Positions 10,207-22,189 of a stretch of 64,000 nucleotides of DNA are shown here, one piece after another (the stretch's first letter is position 1; every line of letters begins with the position of its first letter). Origin of the DNA: Charina bottae (taxonomy: Eukaryota > Chordata > Lepidosauria > Squamata > Charinaidae). The DNA is taken from contig JALMGJ010000004.1 in the NCBI GenBank assembly GCA_023362775.1, positions 33,783,429-33,847,428 of the forward strand, in the 5' to 3' direction. Both the position numbers and the translations under genes were made by a program. Under the pieces are notes generated by a model. It had not been told where the DNA came from. It did not search any database and worked only from the letters and a program-made list of their open reading frames with translations.

Positions 10207-10514
10207 TATAAGAGCAGTACTGATTTACTTTCTTTCCTGGGTTGTTTTAAGGCAGCCTGTCCTAACTGAGCCTCTTCCAGTTGTATTCAGAATAACGAGC
10301 ATACTGACTAGGAATTTTTGGATCTGTGTCAGCATTATGATAACTAGTGTACACTTTTAAACATGCTTAACTATTACTGTATATTAACAATTGCCTGTTC
10401 TTCCCTTATCATGAGAGCTACAGTATGTGAGAGCGAGCGTAAATGAGAGGATGGTGAAGTGCTGGACTAGAAAAATAGAGGCATAGCAGCCTAGCCTGGA
10501 TGGATGTTGTAGAC

Positions 10515-10979
10515 CAACCTTTTTGGCACCAGGGACCGGTTCCATGGAAGACAATGTTTCCATGTATGGGGGGGGCGGGGTTTGCAGGCGGGAGCCAATC
10601 TCGCAGACCTGGGGCAGGGTTTGCAGGCGGGAGCCAATCACGTGAACCGGGGGACGGGGTTTGCAGGCGGGAGCCAGTCGTGTGGATGGGGGCGGGGTTT
10701 GCGAGTGGGGGCCAATTGGGCCTTGTGCTCCTCGGCCTGCCTCTCTGCCCTTCTTTGCCGCACGCTGATAGGTGGAGGTGTTTCCCCTTCAGGGTCCCCC
10801 ACCAATCAGCTGCTCTGGCTCAGGCTCTGTCTTTGCGCCCTCCCAGCTTCTTCCTGCTACCGGCTGCTATTCCTCCAACTCATGGCAGCAGGGACAGGCT
10901 CGTTCCTGACACCACCGCTCACCTCCTGCTGTGCGGCCCACTTCCTAACAGGCCGCGGCCCACAGGTTGGGGACCCCTG
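10515..10979. mobile_element. Non-autonomous hAT-like transposon with truncated left end
   Basis: The right end ccaacc-mirrored sequence ...ggttggggacccctg is a typical hAT terminal inverted repeat (CAGGGGTCC...). The 8-bp repeat ttgtagac flanks the element at 10507-10514 and 10980-10987. The left end starts at caacctttttgg, so it lacks roughly the first ten bases of the inverted repeat although the target duplication is in place. The interior is GC-rich and has about four copies of a 40-bp minisatellite (10570-10720). No transposase; frames at 10500-11040 are repeat translations. Confidence 0.75.
10570..10725 (-). repeat. About 40-bp GC-rich minisatellite, four units
   Basis: Units are built around gtttgcaggcgggagccaat with a variable 15-20 base remainder. 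Read on the minus strand each has attggctcccgcctgcaaac, which is the unit of the plus-strand array at 36595-36785. Each unit contains a CCAAT-box sequence next to a GC-rich block. Confidence 0.85.
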
Positions 10980-10987
10980 TTGTAGAC

Positions 10988-11344
10988 AATTCATTCTCTC
11001 CCTCTTCCTCTATGAGGTGAAGGCTTTTAAAAACCTCTGATTCGCTTCCTTCAAAAATCTTCCCAAAGGATGATCCCTCCCAGATACCTAATACTCATGC
11101 AGATTAGATTGGTTTTCTTGCTTTCTGTGAGCTGGTTCTTGGGACCAATATTCATATGGGTCGAGACCAATTCTGGGAAGTAGCAGGAATGAGGTGTTGT
11201 TGCAGAACATCTCTAATGCTTTAATTCTTGCTGTACAACTAATTTTGTCCTTACAGATTGCTTTGTTGTCTTTTCTCTGCCAAAGATCTTCAGCCCGATT
11301 GCTTTCACACAAAGCACATTAATTCTTTCTTCCCCTCTCTCACT
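10988..11344. other. Unassigned interval
   Basis: Short frames only (for example 11088-11312 minus) with no recognisable domain. No repeat family identified. Confidence 0.4.
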
Positions 11345-11352
11345 ATCTAGAG

Positions 11353-11565
11353 AAGAGCTTTCTAAACTTTTCATGTTGGCGACACACACCGATGGCGATG
11401 GTGGCAGCACAGTCTGCGATGTCCTGGTGTGTCACGCAAAAACCCGGAAGCACTAATGGGCGGAACCGGAAGAAGCAGCACCCCTGCCAATCAGCGCCGC
11501 CAATTGGCGGGGGTTCCACTTCTTCCAGTTCCCTTCTCAACCTAGTTTAGAGACACTCAAGATTG
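11353..11565. mobile_element. Probable hAT-like MITE, degenerate
   Basis: The left part (gctttctaaacttttcatg, then ggcgacacac) and the interior (gtgtgtcacgcaaaaacccggaag) match the family at 48165-48434 and, more loosely, 40948-41161. The 8-bp repeat atctagag occurs at 11345-11352 and 11566-11573, giving a length (213 bp) close to the 40.9-kb copy. The terminal inverted repeats are poorly matched, so the exact ends are uncertain. Confidence 0.55.
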
Positions 11566-11573
11566 ATCTAGAG

Positions 11574-13553
11574 ACTATTTCAAGCCTTTGCAGGTTTATT
11601 CAGACATCAAGATGCTTTGAGCATGATCATCTCAGATGTCTATGTATTGGCAAGTCAATACCTCACAGAGAACCATCAACCAATCAGTGTTTGCCCTGAT
11701 TTTCTGGCTAATATTTGAGCACAGAAAAACTGTTGGCCTGCCAGAGTTCACTTGCTATCCTTTCAGGCTGGTCAATAACTGAGTGCCCCTCAGATTCAGT
11801 AGAGTCTGTAATTAAACAAACATTTATTCACCCTGTGATAAAATGGAAATTAAAAAAAAATAGCATTCCCTCTCTCCAGTGCTTAATGTCTTTCTGTACA
11901 TGCGTTTGTGAACATTTGTTCATTGTTTTTCAAAAAAAAAAAACTCCCAGAGGCAATTTGAGAGGAAACTGTGCAAGGAAAAGTCAATTGTTGGAAAATA
12001 TAAACAAATGCAGAGAAAACTCCCAAAGCTTCACAGTTGCCATAGCAGCAAATTTCAATCTTCTTCCCATCCCTCACAGCTTGTAAATGCTGGTACACTA
12101 GCAATTCTGCATCTGAGCACTTTTCCCACCAAGCCTGCCTGTTGCTTTGATGAGTGAATGGGGAAAGGGAAAAAAGAAGTTGCTGTGTAATGAGCCCAAA
12201 AGCCAGGAGGTGGGCAATCCAAATAGGACCACAAGTTGCCCCTTGAAGCACAAGGCAGTGAGCTGTAATAGAATGTCCCCATTATGGATAAAGCAGCACC
12301 GGCACAGGCATATGTCACAGTTGCGAGCCTAGTTATGACATCGCTTATCAGGAGGGATCTTGCTGCCCAGTGCCATGAATACACGGTCATCTGGAAGAAC
12401 TTAAGTCTTATTGAAGCAGGTCTATTGGTCACCAACGAGACCAGTGTGGCTGGTTGGGGGAAGCAGATCTTATCTGACAGCTGATAAAAACAGCAGTTAG
12501 ACAATTTTGCATCCAAGCTCTCTCCTCTTAAGACCTACTATAAGTGCTGGTTAGGGACGATGGGAACTGTAGTCCAGCACATCTGAAGACTTTGGATAAG
12601 GCTGATGTAAAGCTTACTTAGACCACATTTAAAGAGAAGCCAAAGTTATCTGAGATGTACACCTAGATTCAGTGTGGTCCATGGTTGGCCTTGGCCAGGC
12701 AGGTTTTAACTTTTTAAAGCATACACAGAGAGATTATTACTGTTCCCCTATAGTCTCAATTTTACATTTATCATTGATGAAGTGGTGTATTTAGTGTTTT
12801 TCAAAGCAAACATATATTGCACATGGTTTTATAATATATGGTGGCAGCTGACAACATTTACATCCTTCAGTTTCAGATTACTTATACCAGATCCCCAAAT
12901 TGTCTTTTTTATTTTAACTCAAGGGGAAGAAGTTTAAATAGCCCTTTGGGCTGCTACAGGTTGTCTTCTGCATACAGTACCACCCAGTCCTCTGGCCAGA
13001 TTATTATCTGCTGTGAACTGAGGACTTTGTTGTCCAGAACAGACTAGTTTTGTTGATTTAAACAGCTAAGGATGTGTCAGAAAATTTGCAAGGTGTAATC
13101 TGAAGAAAATGTGTGTGCCTTTCTGATGCATGGAAGGTCTGGAAATTGGCTGCTTACAATACAATGCAAGAAACTTGTGAAAACTCAATCCGGCCATTGC
13201 TGAATTTACGAAGCCATTTTGTAGTGATTGCAATTAGCAGATCACTATAAACTAGAGTAAAGGCACTTGGTCTCTGGTCCAAATTCAAAAGGTAGGAACC
13301 AAAAATTTATCCACTTCTAGTCTGGAGTAACAGCATGTTGGAAAGGAAGTTGGCACATTTCACAGTTTGATGATTGGGGTCATAATAGAACAAATCCATC
13401 AGAATAGGGACTTGCAAGAAGTGTGGGAAGTTTTCCAACCTGTTGCAGTAAGTGAATTAATTATTGTATTACAGGTACATGCAAAGTGCTGTGTGTCTGT
13501 TTCAGTTTCATGAGAAAGTGGCATTTTCCCTCTTCCTGTGAGTCAATTAGCTG
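11574..13553. other. Unassigned interval with one MITE-like motif
   Basis: Several short overlapping frames between 11.7 and 12.5 kb lack recognisable domains. At 12545-12605 the phrase gggaactgtagtccagcaca resembles the end of a common reptile MITE whose other traces are at 16318-16395 and 23558-23620. I see no exon structure. Confidence 0.4.
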
Positions 13554-13555
13554 AT

Positions 13556-13611
<56 letters not shown>
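13554..13611. repeat. (GATA)n microsatellite
   Basis: About 14 uninterrupted gata units. Confidence 0.95.
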
Positions 13612-13643
13612 CTGTAGATATCCATATCTTCAGGGCAATTTCC

Positions 13644-13674
13644 ATAAATAAATAAATAAATAAATAAATAAATA
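13644..13674. repeat. (AAAT)n microsatellite
   Basis: About seven aaat units immediately before the R4-like LINE trace. Confidence 0.9.
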
Positions 13675-13689
13675 GCTTTGGTGCAGCTT

Positions 13690-14935
13690 ATCTATGGGAA
13701 TTTCTTTTTACAGGAGCATTAACAATTTACATGATCTACAGTGAGGACATTGAGATGTCATTCAGACTAGAGAATTGTGGCAGGATTAAAGAGAGGGAAG
13801 GTAGTTAAGACTGATGGGGTAGAACTACCAGCAGGCCACATAGCAGACATACAGACCAGCTACAAGTACCTTGGTATCCCACAGTCACATGGGAACCATG
13901 AGGAGGAGGCAAGGAAGACAGCAACATCCAAGTACCACCAAAGGATAAGACAGGTCCTGAAGAGCCAGCTCAATGGGAAGAACAAGATCCATGCCATTAA
14001 CATATATGCCCTGCCAGTCATAAGATACCCTGCTGGTATAAAGGAGAACATGGAGGCTGCTGATGTGAAGACCCGGAAGCTCCTCACAATGTACGGAGGC
14101 TTTCACCCCAAGTCCAATACCCAGAGACTGTACACCAGCCGAAAAGAGGGCGGGCGGGGTCTAGTGAGTGTCAAAGCCACTGTCCTGGATGAGACCCAGA
14201 GCATCCAGGAGTACATAAGTAAGATGGCACCTAAAGATGAGCTGTTGAGAGAATGCCTGAGGCAGCAGCAGACATGGAAGAAAGATCAAGCAGAGGAAGT
14301 GCCATGGCAAGACAAGACCCTGCATGGGTTGTACCATCGACAGATAGCTGAGGTGGCTGACATTGGGAAATCCTACCAGTGGCTGGAAAGGGCTGGACTA
14401 AAAGACAGCACTGAGGCACTGATCATAGCAGCACAAGAACAGGCACTAAGCACCCGATCCATAGAAGCAGGGGTCTACCACACTAGACCGGACTCAAGGT
14501 GCAGACTGTGCAGAGAGGCCTCAGAGACAGTCCAACACATAGTGGCAGGGTATAAGATGCAGGCAGGAACAGCATATACTGAACAGCACAACCAAGTAGC
14601 TGGCATTGTGTACAGGAACATCTGCACAGCGTATGGGCTAGACCCTCCAAAGTCCAGATGGGAGATTCCACAGAAGGTCGTGGAGAATGACAGGGCTAAT
14701 ATCTTGTGGGACTTCCAGTTCCAGACAGACAGGCAGGTACTGGCCAATCAACCAGACATTGTGGTAGTAGACAAGGACCAGAAGACGGTGGTGGTGATAG
14801 ATGTAGCGGTGCCAAGTGACAGCAACATCAGGAAGAAGGAGTATGAGAAGCTGGAGAAGTACCAGGGCCTGAAGGAGGAACTAGAGAGGATGTGGAAAGT
14901 GAAGGCCAAAGTGGTCCCAGTGGTGGTTTCAATGG
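13690..14935 (+). mobile_element. 5'-truncated R4-clade LINE
   Basis: Coding homology begins upstream of the open frame: 13740-13790 translates to a SEDIEMSFRLENCGR-type stretch in another frame, separated by a frameshift from the 13777 frame. R4/Dong and R2-type LINEs have a C-terminal zinc knuckle and a restriction-enzyme-like endonuclease instead of an APE domain, and both are visible here. Only the part after the RT palm remains, as expected for incomplete reverse transcription. The trace stops near 14925-14940 where PLE-like sequence begins. Confidence 0.8.
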
Positions 14936-15129
14936 TAGAAGCCATTGAAATACATAAACACCAACACAGTTTCAATAAAAAAGAAGAAAGCCTAAAGATC
15001 AGCAAAACCTGGCTGCCAGTCCTGAAAAACACAGCTTGCAAAAGGTCAACGAACTCTACTCAACCACAGAAATATACAAACAACTCACACAATAGATGTG
15101 CTAATCCCACACAGCAGCACACCCCCTAA
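13777..15129 (+). pseudogene. Chimeric R4-LINE / Penelope-like frame, 450 codons
   Basis: Residues 1 to about 386 are the thumb, zinc-knuckle and endonuclease part of an R4-type protein. The knuckle reads C-x2-C-x8-H-x4-Y (around residues 241-258), so the last metal ligand, normally Cys, is Tyr. The endonuclease shows NQPDIVVVD followed by VVVIDVAVP (around 326-346), fitting the PD...D pattern of these nucleases. From about residue 387 the sequence switches to a PLE-like C-terminus (EAIEIHKHQHSFNKKEESL). It lacks an RT palm, so it cannot retrotranspose; the fused frame is probably accidental. Confidence 0.75.
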
Positions 15130-15375
15130 TCACCACTAAAAACTCTTTCCCAATCTCTTGTAAATGACCTCTCAGCAGCCATAAACACCAGCAGGAACAC
15201 ACACCCTCCACTTGGGCACAGAGAGAATCTTCTAGCTGTGCTCCTGTCCTCTGAAGATGCCAGCCACAGCTACTGGCGAAATGTTAGGAACCAAATCTGC
15301 CAGAACACGGCCACACAGCTCGGAAAACCTACAACAATCCCTACATCAGATTCCAGCCGTGAAAGCCTTCGACTA
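14936..15375 (+). mobile_element. Penelope-like element 3' fragment
   Basis: It starts with the end of a PLE protein (about 60 codons in frame with the upstream R4 sequence), then about 120 bp of non-coding sequence, then the hammerhead-containing block ctgaagatgccagcc...ggcgaaa and the phrase cagctcggaaaacctacaac typical of this repeat in reptiles. The GIY-YIG domain and RT are absent from this copy. A different PLE fragment with the GIY-YIG region lies at about 28.99-29.35 kb. Confidence 0.65.
15248..15288 (+). ncRNA. Hammerhead ribozyme-like fold in PLE tail
   Basis: CTGAAGA (15251-15257) is followed by a 5-bp stem II GCCAG/CTGGC (15259-15263 with 15273-15277), GAAA (15278-15281), a minimal stem III (A-T with G-T) and a short stem I CCT/AGG (15248-15250 with 15286-15288). 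One stem III pair is a T-G wobble where intact relatives would have C-G, so this copy is probably weakened. Predicted cleavage is after T15285. Confidence 0.6.
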
Positions 15376-17570
15376 TACTTTCCCTTTGATACCTAGAATA
15401 TGCAGTCAGGGAACATATATCAACATCAGTGAGACTGAAATGGAACATTTGGTATGAAGAAACATTAACCCACCCCTTGGATGTGAAAGGTTCATGCCTT
15501 GAAGAAATTTTACATCCTGGTTTGTTTTGTTTAACCATGTACTATTATTTGTGGGATACATTGGCTTTCAATAGGGCACAATATACCTGAATAGCTATTT
15601 TTTTCTAGTTATTAACATTTCAAACTCTGCAAAGCATTGTTGTAGGCAGCTGAAAGCATGCCTTTTGAGTCATCAACTTTTATTTTTTAAAGAACAATAT
15701 AGTTTGGTGACCTCACATTCACTTCCAGTATAACTCCATTATGTCTAACTTGCCAAAAGATTGCTTGGGTAATAAATGTGTGCACTTAGTGTTATGCATT
15801 TTCAGGCTGCACAGAGGAAAGCTGTTCATCTAAGTGATCTGGTAATAGAGGGGTTGGCAGAAGAAATACCGAGAACACCACGGATGGCATCTTAAAAATT
15901 AATTAGAAAATAATAACCCACAGAGTGGCACAGTGGCACTTTCAGTTGCATTAATTATCCTCTACTTACCGTGAATACAGACAGGTATTCTGTATTCTTA
16001 CTATGACTTCAGCCAGATATTCTCAAGTTTGCCCTAAAGAGCTGGTGAATAGGAATGGCTTCATGATCCTGTAAAGCAAGAAGCTGTAGTAGAATCAATT
16101 GGTAAAGCAAGCAGAAAGAACCAGAAAAGGATGAAGCATCTGGGAATGAACTGATGAACTAGGAGGAGGAAGCTAGAGTATGGAATCTGTTGTTGCTGAC
16201 AGCAATTGCCATGATGGAGAGATGCAGGAGGAAAAGATAGGCTTCAATCCAGGGAATCACTCAGTACATGCATTTTTAAAGGCTCTTCCATGCCATTAAA
16301 GGTAGCTAACTTGCTATCTTCCAAATGCTTTGGACTACAACTCCTGTAAGCCTCAGCCAAAATACCCAGGAATACCCAAAAGATGTGGAGAGCACTAGGT
16401 GATCCAAGAGTATGAAGACTAACCCATTATGGTTGACATCTGTAATTTAGAATGGTGAAACATTCCTATTCTAACGTACAATATTGAAATGGTGGAAAAT
16501 TCAGCCTCATCCATCCACCAACAACTTTTCCCCTCCATCCCTGGCAAGGTCTTTTAATGTCCAGTGGTGGGGTGGGGGCTGCTTCTTGCAGTTTAAAATA
16601 TCATAAAATAGAAAAAGAGTTTTGGCACAGAATAGACTTTCGGTGAAGTAAGTTTCCTGAATGTATCTGTAAAATTTAATTAACTAATGAATAGATAACC
16701 CTAAATCATTTTCAGATGTAGATAAGTGGGTGGACTGCACCTTAGGAATTGAATGTATGACATTTGTTCTCAGATGACAATGTAGCCTTGTGTAAAATGG
16801 GTGGTGAAAGTTCCTGGTTGTAAACAATAATGGATAGGTATTATGTCATAACCCCTTGATTCATCATTGCCAGCAACATGCTTTTATAAATCATAAAGTC
16901 CCTTTAATATTTATAAGATTGCTAAATACATTGAAGTATTAAGTGTGCTTGGTTTGCTGCATTTAGATTACATTTTAGAGTTCAACTTTTGCAGATTTTT
17001 TTTTAAGTCAGTGATTTTATTTTGTTCTTCTTTTATAAACTGCCTAGGCAAACACTAATACAAATCCTGTTATCTGGAAGGATTACATTCACTGCCTATG
17101 AAGCATATCTATTTTGTCAGTGAAAATTAGGTCTCTAATTTAGGATGGGCCTGTAGGTCTTATAACCTACTCTTTTAAGCCATATATGGCAGCTTGCCAT
17201 GCATTTAAAAAAGCCTTGTTTTGCAGCTTGTCTGAAATGAGGAAGTGATATCAAAGCATCTGACAAGAGGGCAACAAATGCATGACTAGTGGACTGCATT
17301 AAGCTTGGTGAGTCACAAGTTATGCAGATTTTGGATAGTAATGAAACTGTTATTAAGTCGTACAATACAATCATTGTCTTATTAAGTTATGATGCAGAGC
17401 TCCCAGAATATGAGCTGCAAAAATCTGCACAAACATTAGAGGGCAACAAAGAGTTAGAATTGTCTGTATCTCTTTGCTTCTGTCTAGGGCCTAGTTGAGA
17501 TGTTTCCTGCATCCCAGCTGCCTTGTCCACATTCTTCTCTCCAAATAGTCTTCTAACTATAGAATCCCAT
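15376..17570. other. Unassigned interval
   Basis: AT-rich sequence without convincing frames. At 16318-16395 the phrase tggactacaactcctgtaag resembles a common reptile MITE family. Nothing else is recognisable. Confidence 0.4.
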
Positions 17571-17640
17571 ACATGTCTACTCCTAATAAAGTTCCAGTGA
17601 GTTTAAATGGACTTACTCCAAGGATAACTGTGTGCAGCAG
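17571..17640. mobile_element. Short palindromic MITE-like repeat
   Basis: The stretch around ctactcctaataaag...gagtttaaatggacttactcc resembles a short repeat common in amniotes, in which 'acttactcccaggtaagtgtgtataggattgcagcc' type ends flank a small core. A second copy is at 62635-62732. Identified by eye only. Confidence 0.4.
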
Positions 17641-18221
17641 ATGTGCACAACCCAAGTTCCCAGGGCTGCGTGTGACCTCTAAAAGGCTCCAGGGTGGCCT
17701 CCAGAAAATCATTACGAAAGTCTGATTTTTAATGTGACCGAAGAGGGGAAATTATAAAAACTGATCATATTACTGACAAGAGGGAGATCATTTTAATTAT
17801 ATATAATTTTAATTTAGTGTAAATATAATGAAATGAAATTTAGTTTTCCTCCTGGCTTTGCTCATTGTTTTTTTGGAATGCAGCCCAGGCGTGCGTATTA
17901 CACATGCCTGTTGTATAGCATTACAGCCCCTTCCCTGATTTAAAAAAAAAATTATTTTAATATATTACTTATAAACCCTTTTTTAAAAAAGAACCATTAG
18001 GCAAAGTGAGAGCCCCATTTCCAGCAGCCCAGGGAATGGAGGAAGGAAAAATTATTTCTGAGCTCCTCACTTTTTCTTTTCTGCTGAAGTTCAGACATGG
18101 CAGCTGTCTTGCATTCCTTCAACAAGCCTGCTAAGGATATTATTTGAAGGTCTTGTACAACAGTGAAACGTCTCTGAGATGTTTAAAGAGGACAGCCGAC
18201 CCTCATAGATGGTTTAATTAG
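17641..18221. other. Unassigned interval
   Basis: No frame or repeat recognised; a few poly-A/T runs near 17940-17990. Confidence 0.4.
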
Positions 18222-18292
18222 CTTTCCTGCACACTGCAGAGGATTCAACTAGGTGACCCTTGTGGTTCCTTCCAACTCCAGAATTCCGAGTA
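18222..18292 (+). mobile_element. CR1 LINE 3'-end remnant
   Basis: The phrase ggattcaactaggtgaccct...ggttccttccaactcc matches the conserved 3' end of CR1 LINEs (gactagatgacc...ccttccaactct). Only about 70 bp remain, as is usual for old, severely 5'-truncated CR1 copies. Confidence 0.7.
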
Positions 18293-20461
18293 AAATTTGG
18301 TTGCAAGTCTAGTTGGCTTTTGTACTTTGAAGAGAGAATGCTACCTTTTATTTTACCTTAGACAGCCTCATTCTGACATTGGGCACAAACCTACAAGATA
18401 TGTTTGCATACAGAGCTCAACAGTGGATGCAGTATGTTTTGGGGCACAATTAGTGATTTAGGTCCATGCAACAGTAGAGTCTGCCTCCTCCCATATTATC
18501 CTACTTGCTCCCTAAAATGTGAATGACATAATCTTCTTTTGTTTCATTTATCATGAAAGTCTGTCACTGCATCTGCACTCAGACTGAGAAAAATGCCTTA
18601 AGAAAGATGGTTGGGCCCTTCACTCATTTTTTCACCCATAACTGAAAACGTTTGTTGTTGATGTTGATACTGTTGATGTTGTTATTCTACCAAGCTTTGT
18701 TTTAGAATGAGAAGAGACCCTTTTTGTCCTTGGCCTTAGGTAGCAAATGTCTTGCTTCTGCTCTGAAATCTCAAGCAGGATCCTCACTAGTGAATGACAG
18801 CAGCTTCTAGAATAATCCATCCGTTCTTGCGTGCCAATGTAACAGTAATGAGGACAGGCTTTAGAATGCCTCAGTGATATCTGGGTATTGCTAGAAGATA
18901 CTATAAATCACTCTTGGGGAAGAGTCCTCAGGAGTAATATGGGCCACCACAATCTCAGAAAATTGAGTAGTTTTTTCATACTCAAGGGGTAGAGGGAACC
19001 TGCCAAGTTAAACTACCAGTACCACTTTGTCTTCAACTTAATTCAGTTGTGCATGATGGAAGTTGATTTCACTTTGAACTCAAATGCTCAATTTACTGTA
19101 TATCTCGGTCTTGTTTCTAAATAACTGGGGTTTCCAGAATCTATGGGCTTCAATGCTTCGAGTAGTTTATTCTCTAGCTTAGCTGGGGTTGCATTTCTGT
19201 TGATGTTGATGCACAGAAACCTGGCAATACTTTTATTAGGTTCAGTGATTGAAGAACAGTCTGCTCTACAAGAACAGTGCGTAACACAGAGGCCCACACA
19301 GCTTGTCTCCTTTGTTAAGTGAAGAGCAGAAGTTTTGCCCTTGGTTTTACAATTCCACAAGACACAGGAGACCATACCTCTTGACTATGTTTGCTATTTG
19401 TAGATTGAGCAAACAGGGAGACAAAAAAGATCAAAAGCTTTGTCTCCTGGTGAGAAGGAGAAAATATGTAAGAGTAGGAGACGAAAACTATAGGAACACA
19501 AGTATTTGTAAAGAAAGGGGAAACTTAAAAGCCATTTTCAAAATGAACTTGAACAAAATCCTCTCCTCTTTTTTAAAACAAGCAAAATACATATTAACTG
19601 TTGTATCTTTCACAGGAGGCTGTCTTAATTATTCAGAAAGTACATTGAAAAGGAAGTTAAGATGCAGATTACAGAATTGAAATAATTTATATCAGTCCAG
19701 AAATTCTATAATCATAGTGTTCATCTTGTCATCCTTGTAACATTTAGTTTTTCTAAACTATTGAAGTGCAGTGCTGTCTCATTTCTCTGTGGCACTAAAG
19801 TAGACCTGTGGTTATTCCACGTTCAATCTTCCTTCATTCCATTTAAATTATAAACACTAATATTTATTCTGCTGTCTTTAATTAGTTTGAATGGTAACAG
19901 TAAACTAGTTAAATAATAAAATTATTATTCTTATAATAGTTTTTCTGTTTTTCTTTCAAGATAGGACATACCTTTTCAAATATATGAGTTATTTGGTATA
20001 ATATTCCAGATGAAGCATAGTAATGCATGTAATCATAATTTATAAGCAGATTTTGATTAATTTCATGCAGTCACAGGAGTGTTATCGTTTACATTTGTAG
20101 AGTGTTCATACAGTGCTGCAAACTCTGAACATTTTGAAGTTCAGAAATACACAGGTTTCCTTTGGGCAAGTGTTATGCTCTATGATTTGTATTTATGTAT
20201 CAGAATTCATTTTGTACAATTTCTTTGGCCGGAATGCAATAGTTTGCTATCAGATTATACATTCATGGGAGAAACATAAACAGATGTTTCACAGTACTTG
20301 AAGAGAATGAAAAATTTATCCCAAGAAAAATCAAAGTAAGTTTGGCTGCTACAAGGCCAAAATCTATTATTAAGATGTTAAATAAGTAGAAGGGTGTAAC
20401 CTCCTCATATTTTTCTTTTTCTTTACTTTTTCCCAATTCATCATTAGTTTTATTTACTTCT
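18293..20461. other. Unassigned interval
   Basis: Short frames such as 19303-19680 plus show no domain. No repeat family recognised. Confidence 0.4.
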
Positions 20462-20530
20462 TTATTAGTCAAATTTATATAGCTGCCCATCTCACAGAAA
20501 GTGTCTCTGGGCAGCGTACAATAATCATTT
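20462..20530 (-). mobile_element. L2-like LINE 3'-tail remnant
   Basis: Read on the minus strand it gives the signature gctgcccagag...gatgggcagctatataaatttg that ends the L2-like copies elsewhere in the window (20.5, 22.2, 48.7 and 58.4 kb). Confidence 0.65.
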
Positions 20531-22189
20531 GTAGTCTGATATAACTTTGAGATTTTAAGACTCTGCTCAGCAGCTTCCTAAATAGCTTGGAGTTAAGTCC
20601 TAATTATCAATGATGCCATGTTCTTTCTTTATCTCTGATAGCATTTAGGGCCCAGGTTTCAAAAGGACTGTAAAGAAATTGAAACCTGCATTCTGTTCCT
20701 TAAAAAAAGAAGTTCAAATTCTTCCAAGACTGTTGAGTGGGTTCTTCCATGTCAGTATACTTAATACTGACAGCCTGACAAAGGAATTGAGTTCCAGTCT
20801 ACTCCGAGCTGCAGAATCTGTTGGTGGCTTCATTTTAACCGGCTTTATAAGGCTTGCTGTGAAATAACAAGCACAGATGGAAAAACACCATTCATATCTA
20901 AGTAGGATAGGATAAAAATGGAATAAAGTTACTGATTCTTGATTAAAAAAAACCCAGTCTTTTCCATTTTAAAAAAAGTGAGGCAAAGTTTGATAGAAAA
21001 AGAGGGTATCTGAATGTAAAACACATCCAAAGTAGTTGCACAAGTTGCTTTTCTTCTATTTTATTTGCTTTGGAACATAGAGTCATGCCTAGTTAATACC
21101 TGGATGAGAAATCTCCAGGTTATCCTAAGGCTGTAAACTAGAGTGGGAAGTCAAGAAAGATATGATGGAAGAAGACATAGCAAACCACTTCCATATTGCT
21201 GCTCAAAAAAACTCTATGAGCATATCCACAAAGCCACCAAGACTTGAAAAAACCTTTATCTTGATCTTTACGTTCCTAAGCAGAATACTATTAATATAAT
21301 AGTTGGAAGTGCTCTGAATTCTTGATTGCCTTTTAGAACATAATGCCCTACCATCAAAATTGCATTCTCTGATTCATTATATTCTTCATGATAACATGCC
21401 TGAATTTAATTTAGTGGAATTTGGCAATTTGTTATTCATTCCCAATGTGAATTGACTATTGTTTTTTCTGTGCAGAGAAATTTTGCCTGTTATTGTTATT
21501 GTTGTTGATGATGATCTCTCTCATTCCCTTATATGCCTTACATAAAGGTAAAGGCAGAGATTATATAGTATTATTACAGATCATGCTTGTGTGAAGTTGA
21601 CACCCTTACTTGACAAATATAAACATATTTTAAGTGACCCTTGAATGTATAATTGTTTAATAAGAAGGATTTTGTTAGAAGATCGAAGAGAAGATAGTAG
21701 ATTTTTTTCTCTATTAAGAGGGACTTGGTTACATTATTCCCTTTGGTATGAGATAATGCCAAAGCATTTATTCAAGGTCAAATTATTGAATATTCTACTT
21801 ATAAAAAGAAGCAAAAGTTAAAGTGAAATCCTCAAAAAGGTAAAGTTAAAGAATTATTAACTCCTTCATCCCATCCAACTTCTGAACGTTATAAACCTTT
21901 GATCTCAGCTAAATATGAACTGAAACATTCTGGTTTTGAGGCATAGGGTTTTGGTATTACATTGTACCACACAATGGTACTCATCTTTTTAAGAAAGAAG
22001 TTTGATAAACTACTGACCTTCAGTTTTAGACTAGTTAAGCAATAACATATTGCTTGAATTGTAATGTACACACATTCTAGACCTTCACTTTGCAGATCAG
22101 GAGTTGGAATATCAATTGAACTGGCTTGAGTAAAAAAGTTAGAGTAATAACAAGATTGTTAAGGATTTGGATTTATTTTTTTATTTTTT
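20531..22189. other. Unassigned interval
   Basis: No domain or repeat recognised. The right edge becomes T-rich (22170-22200), the tail of the next L2-like fragment. Confidence 0.4.

Noticed and set aside
10500..11040. Frames of 161 and 152 codons with internal repeats
   Set aside because: They cover the minisatellite-containing hAT element and have no known domain.
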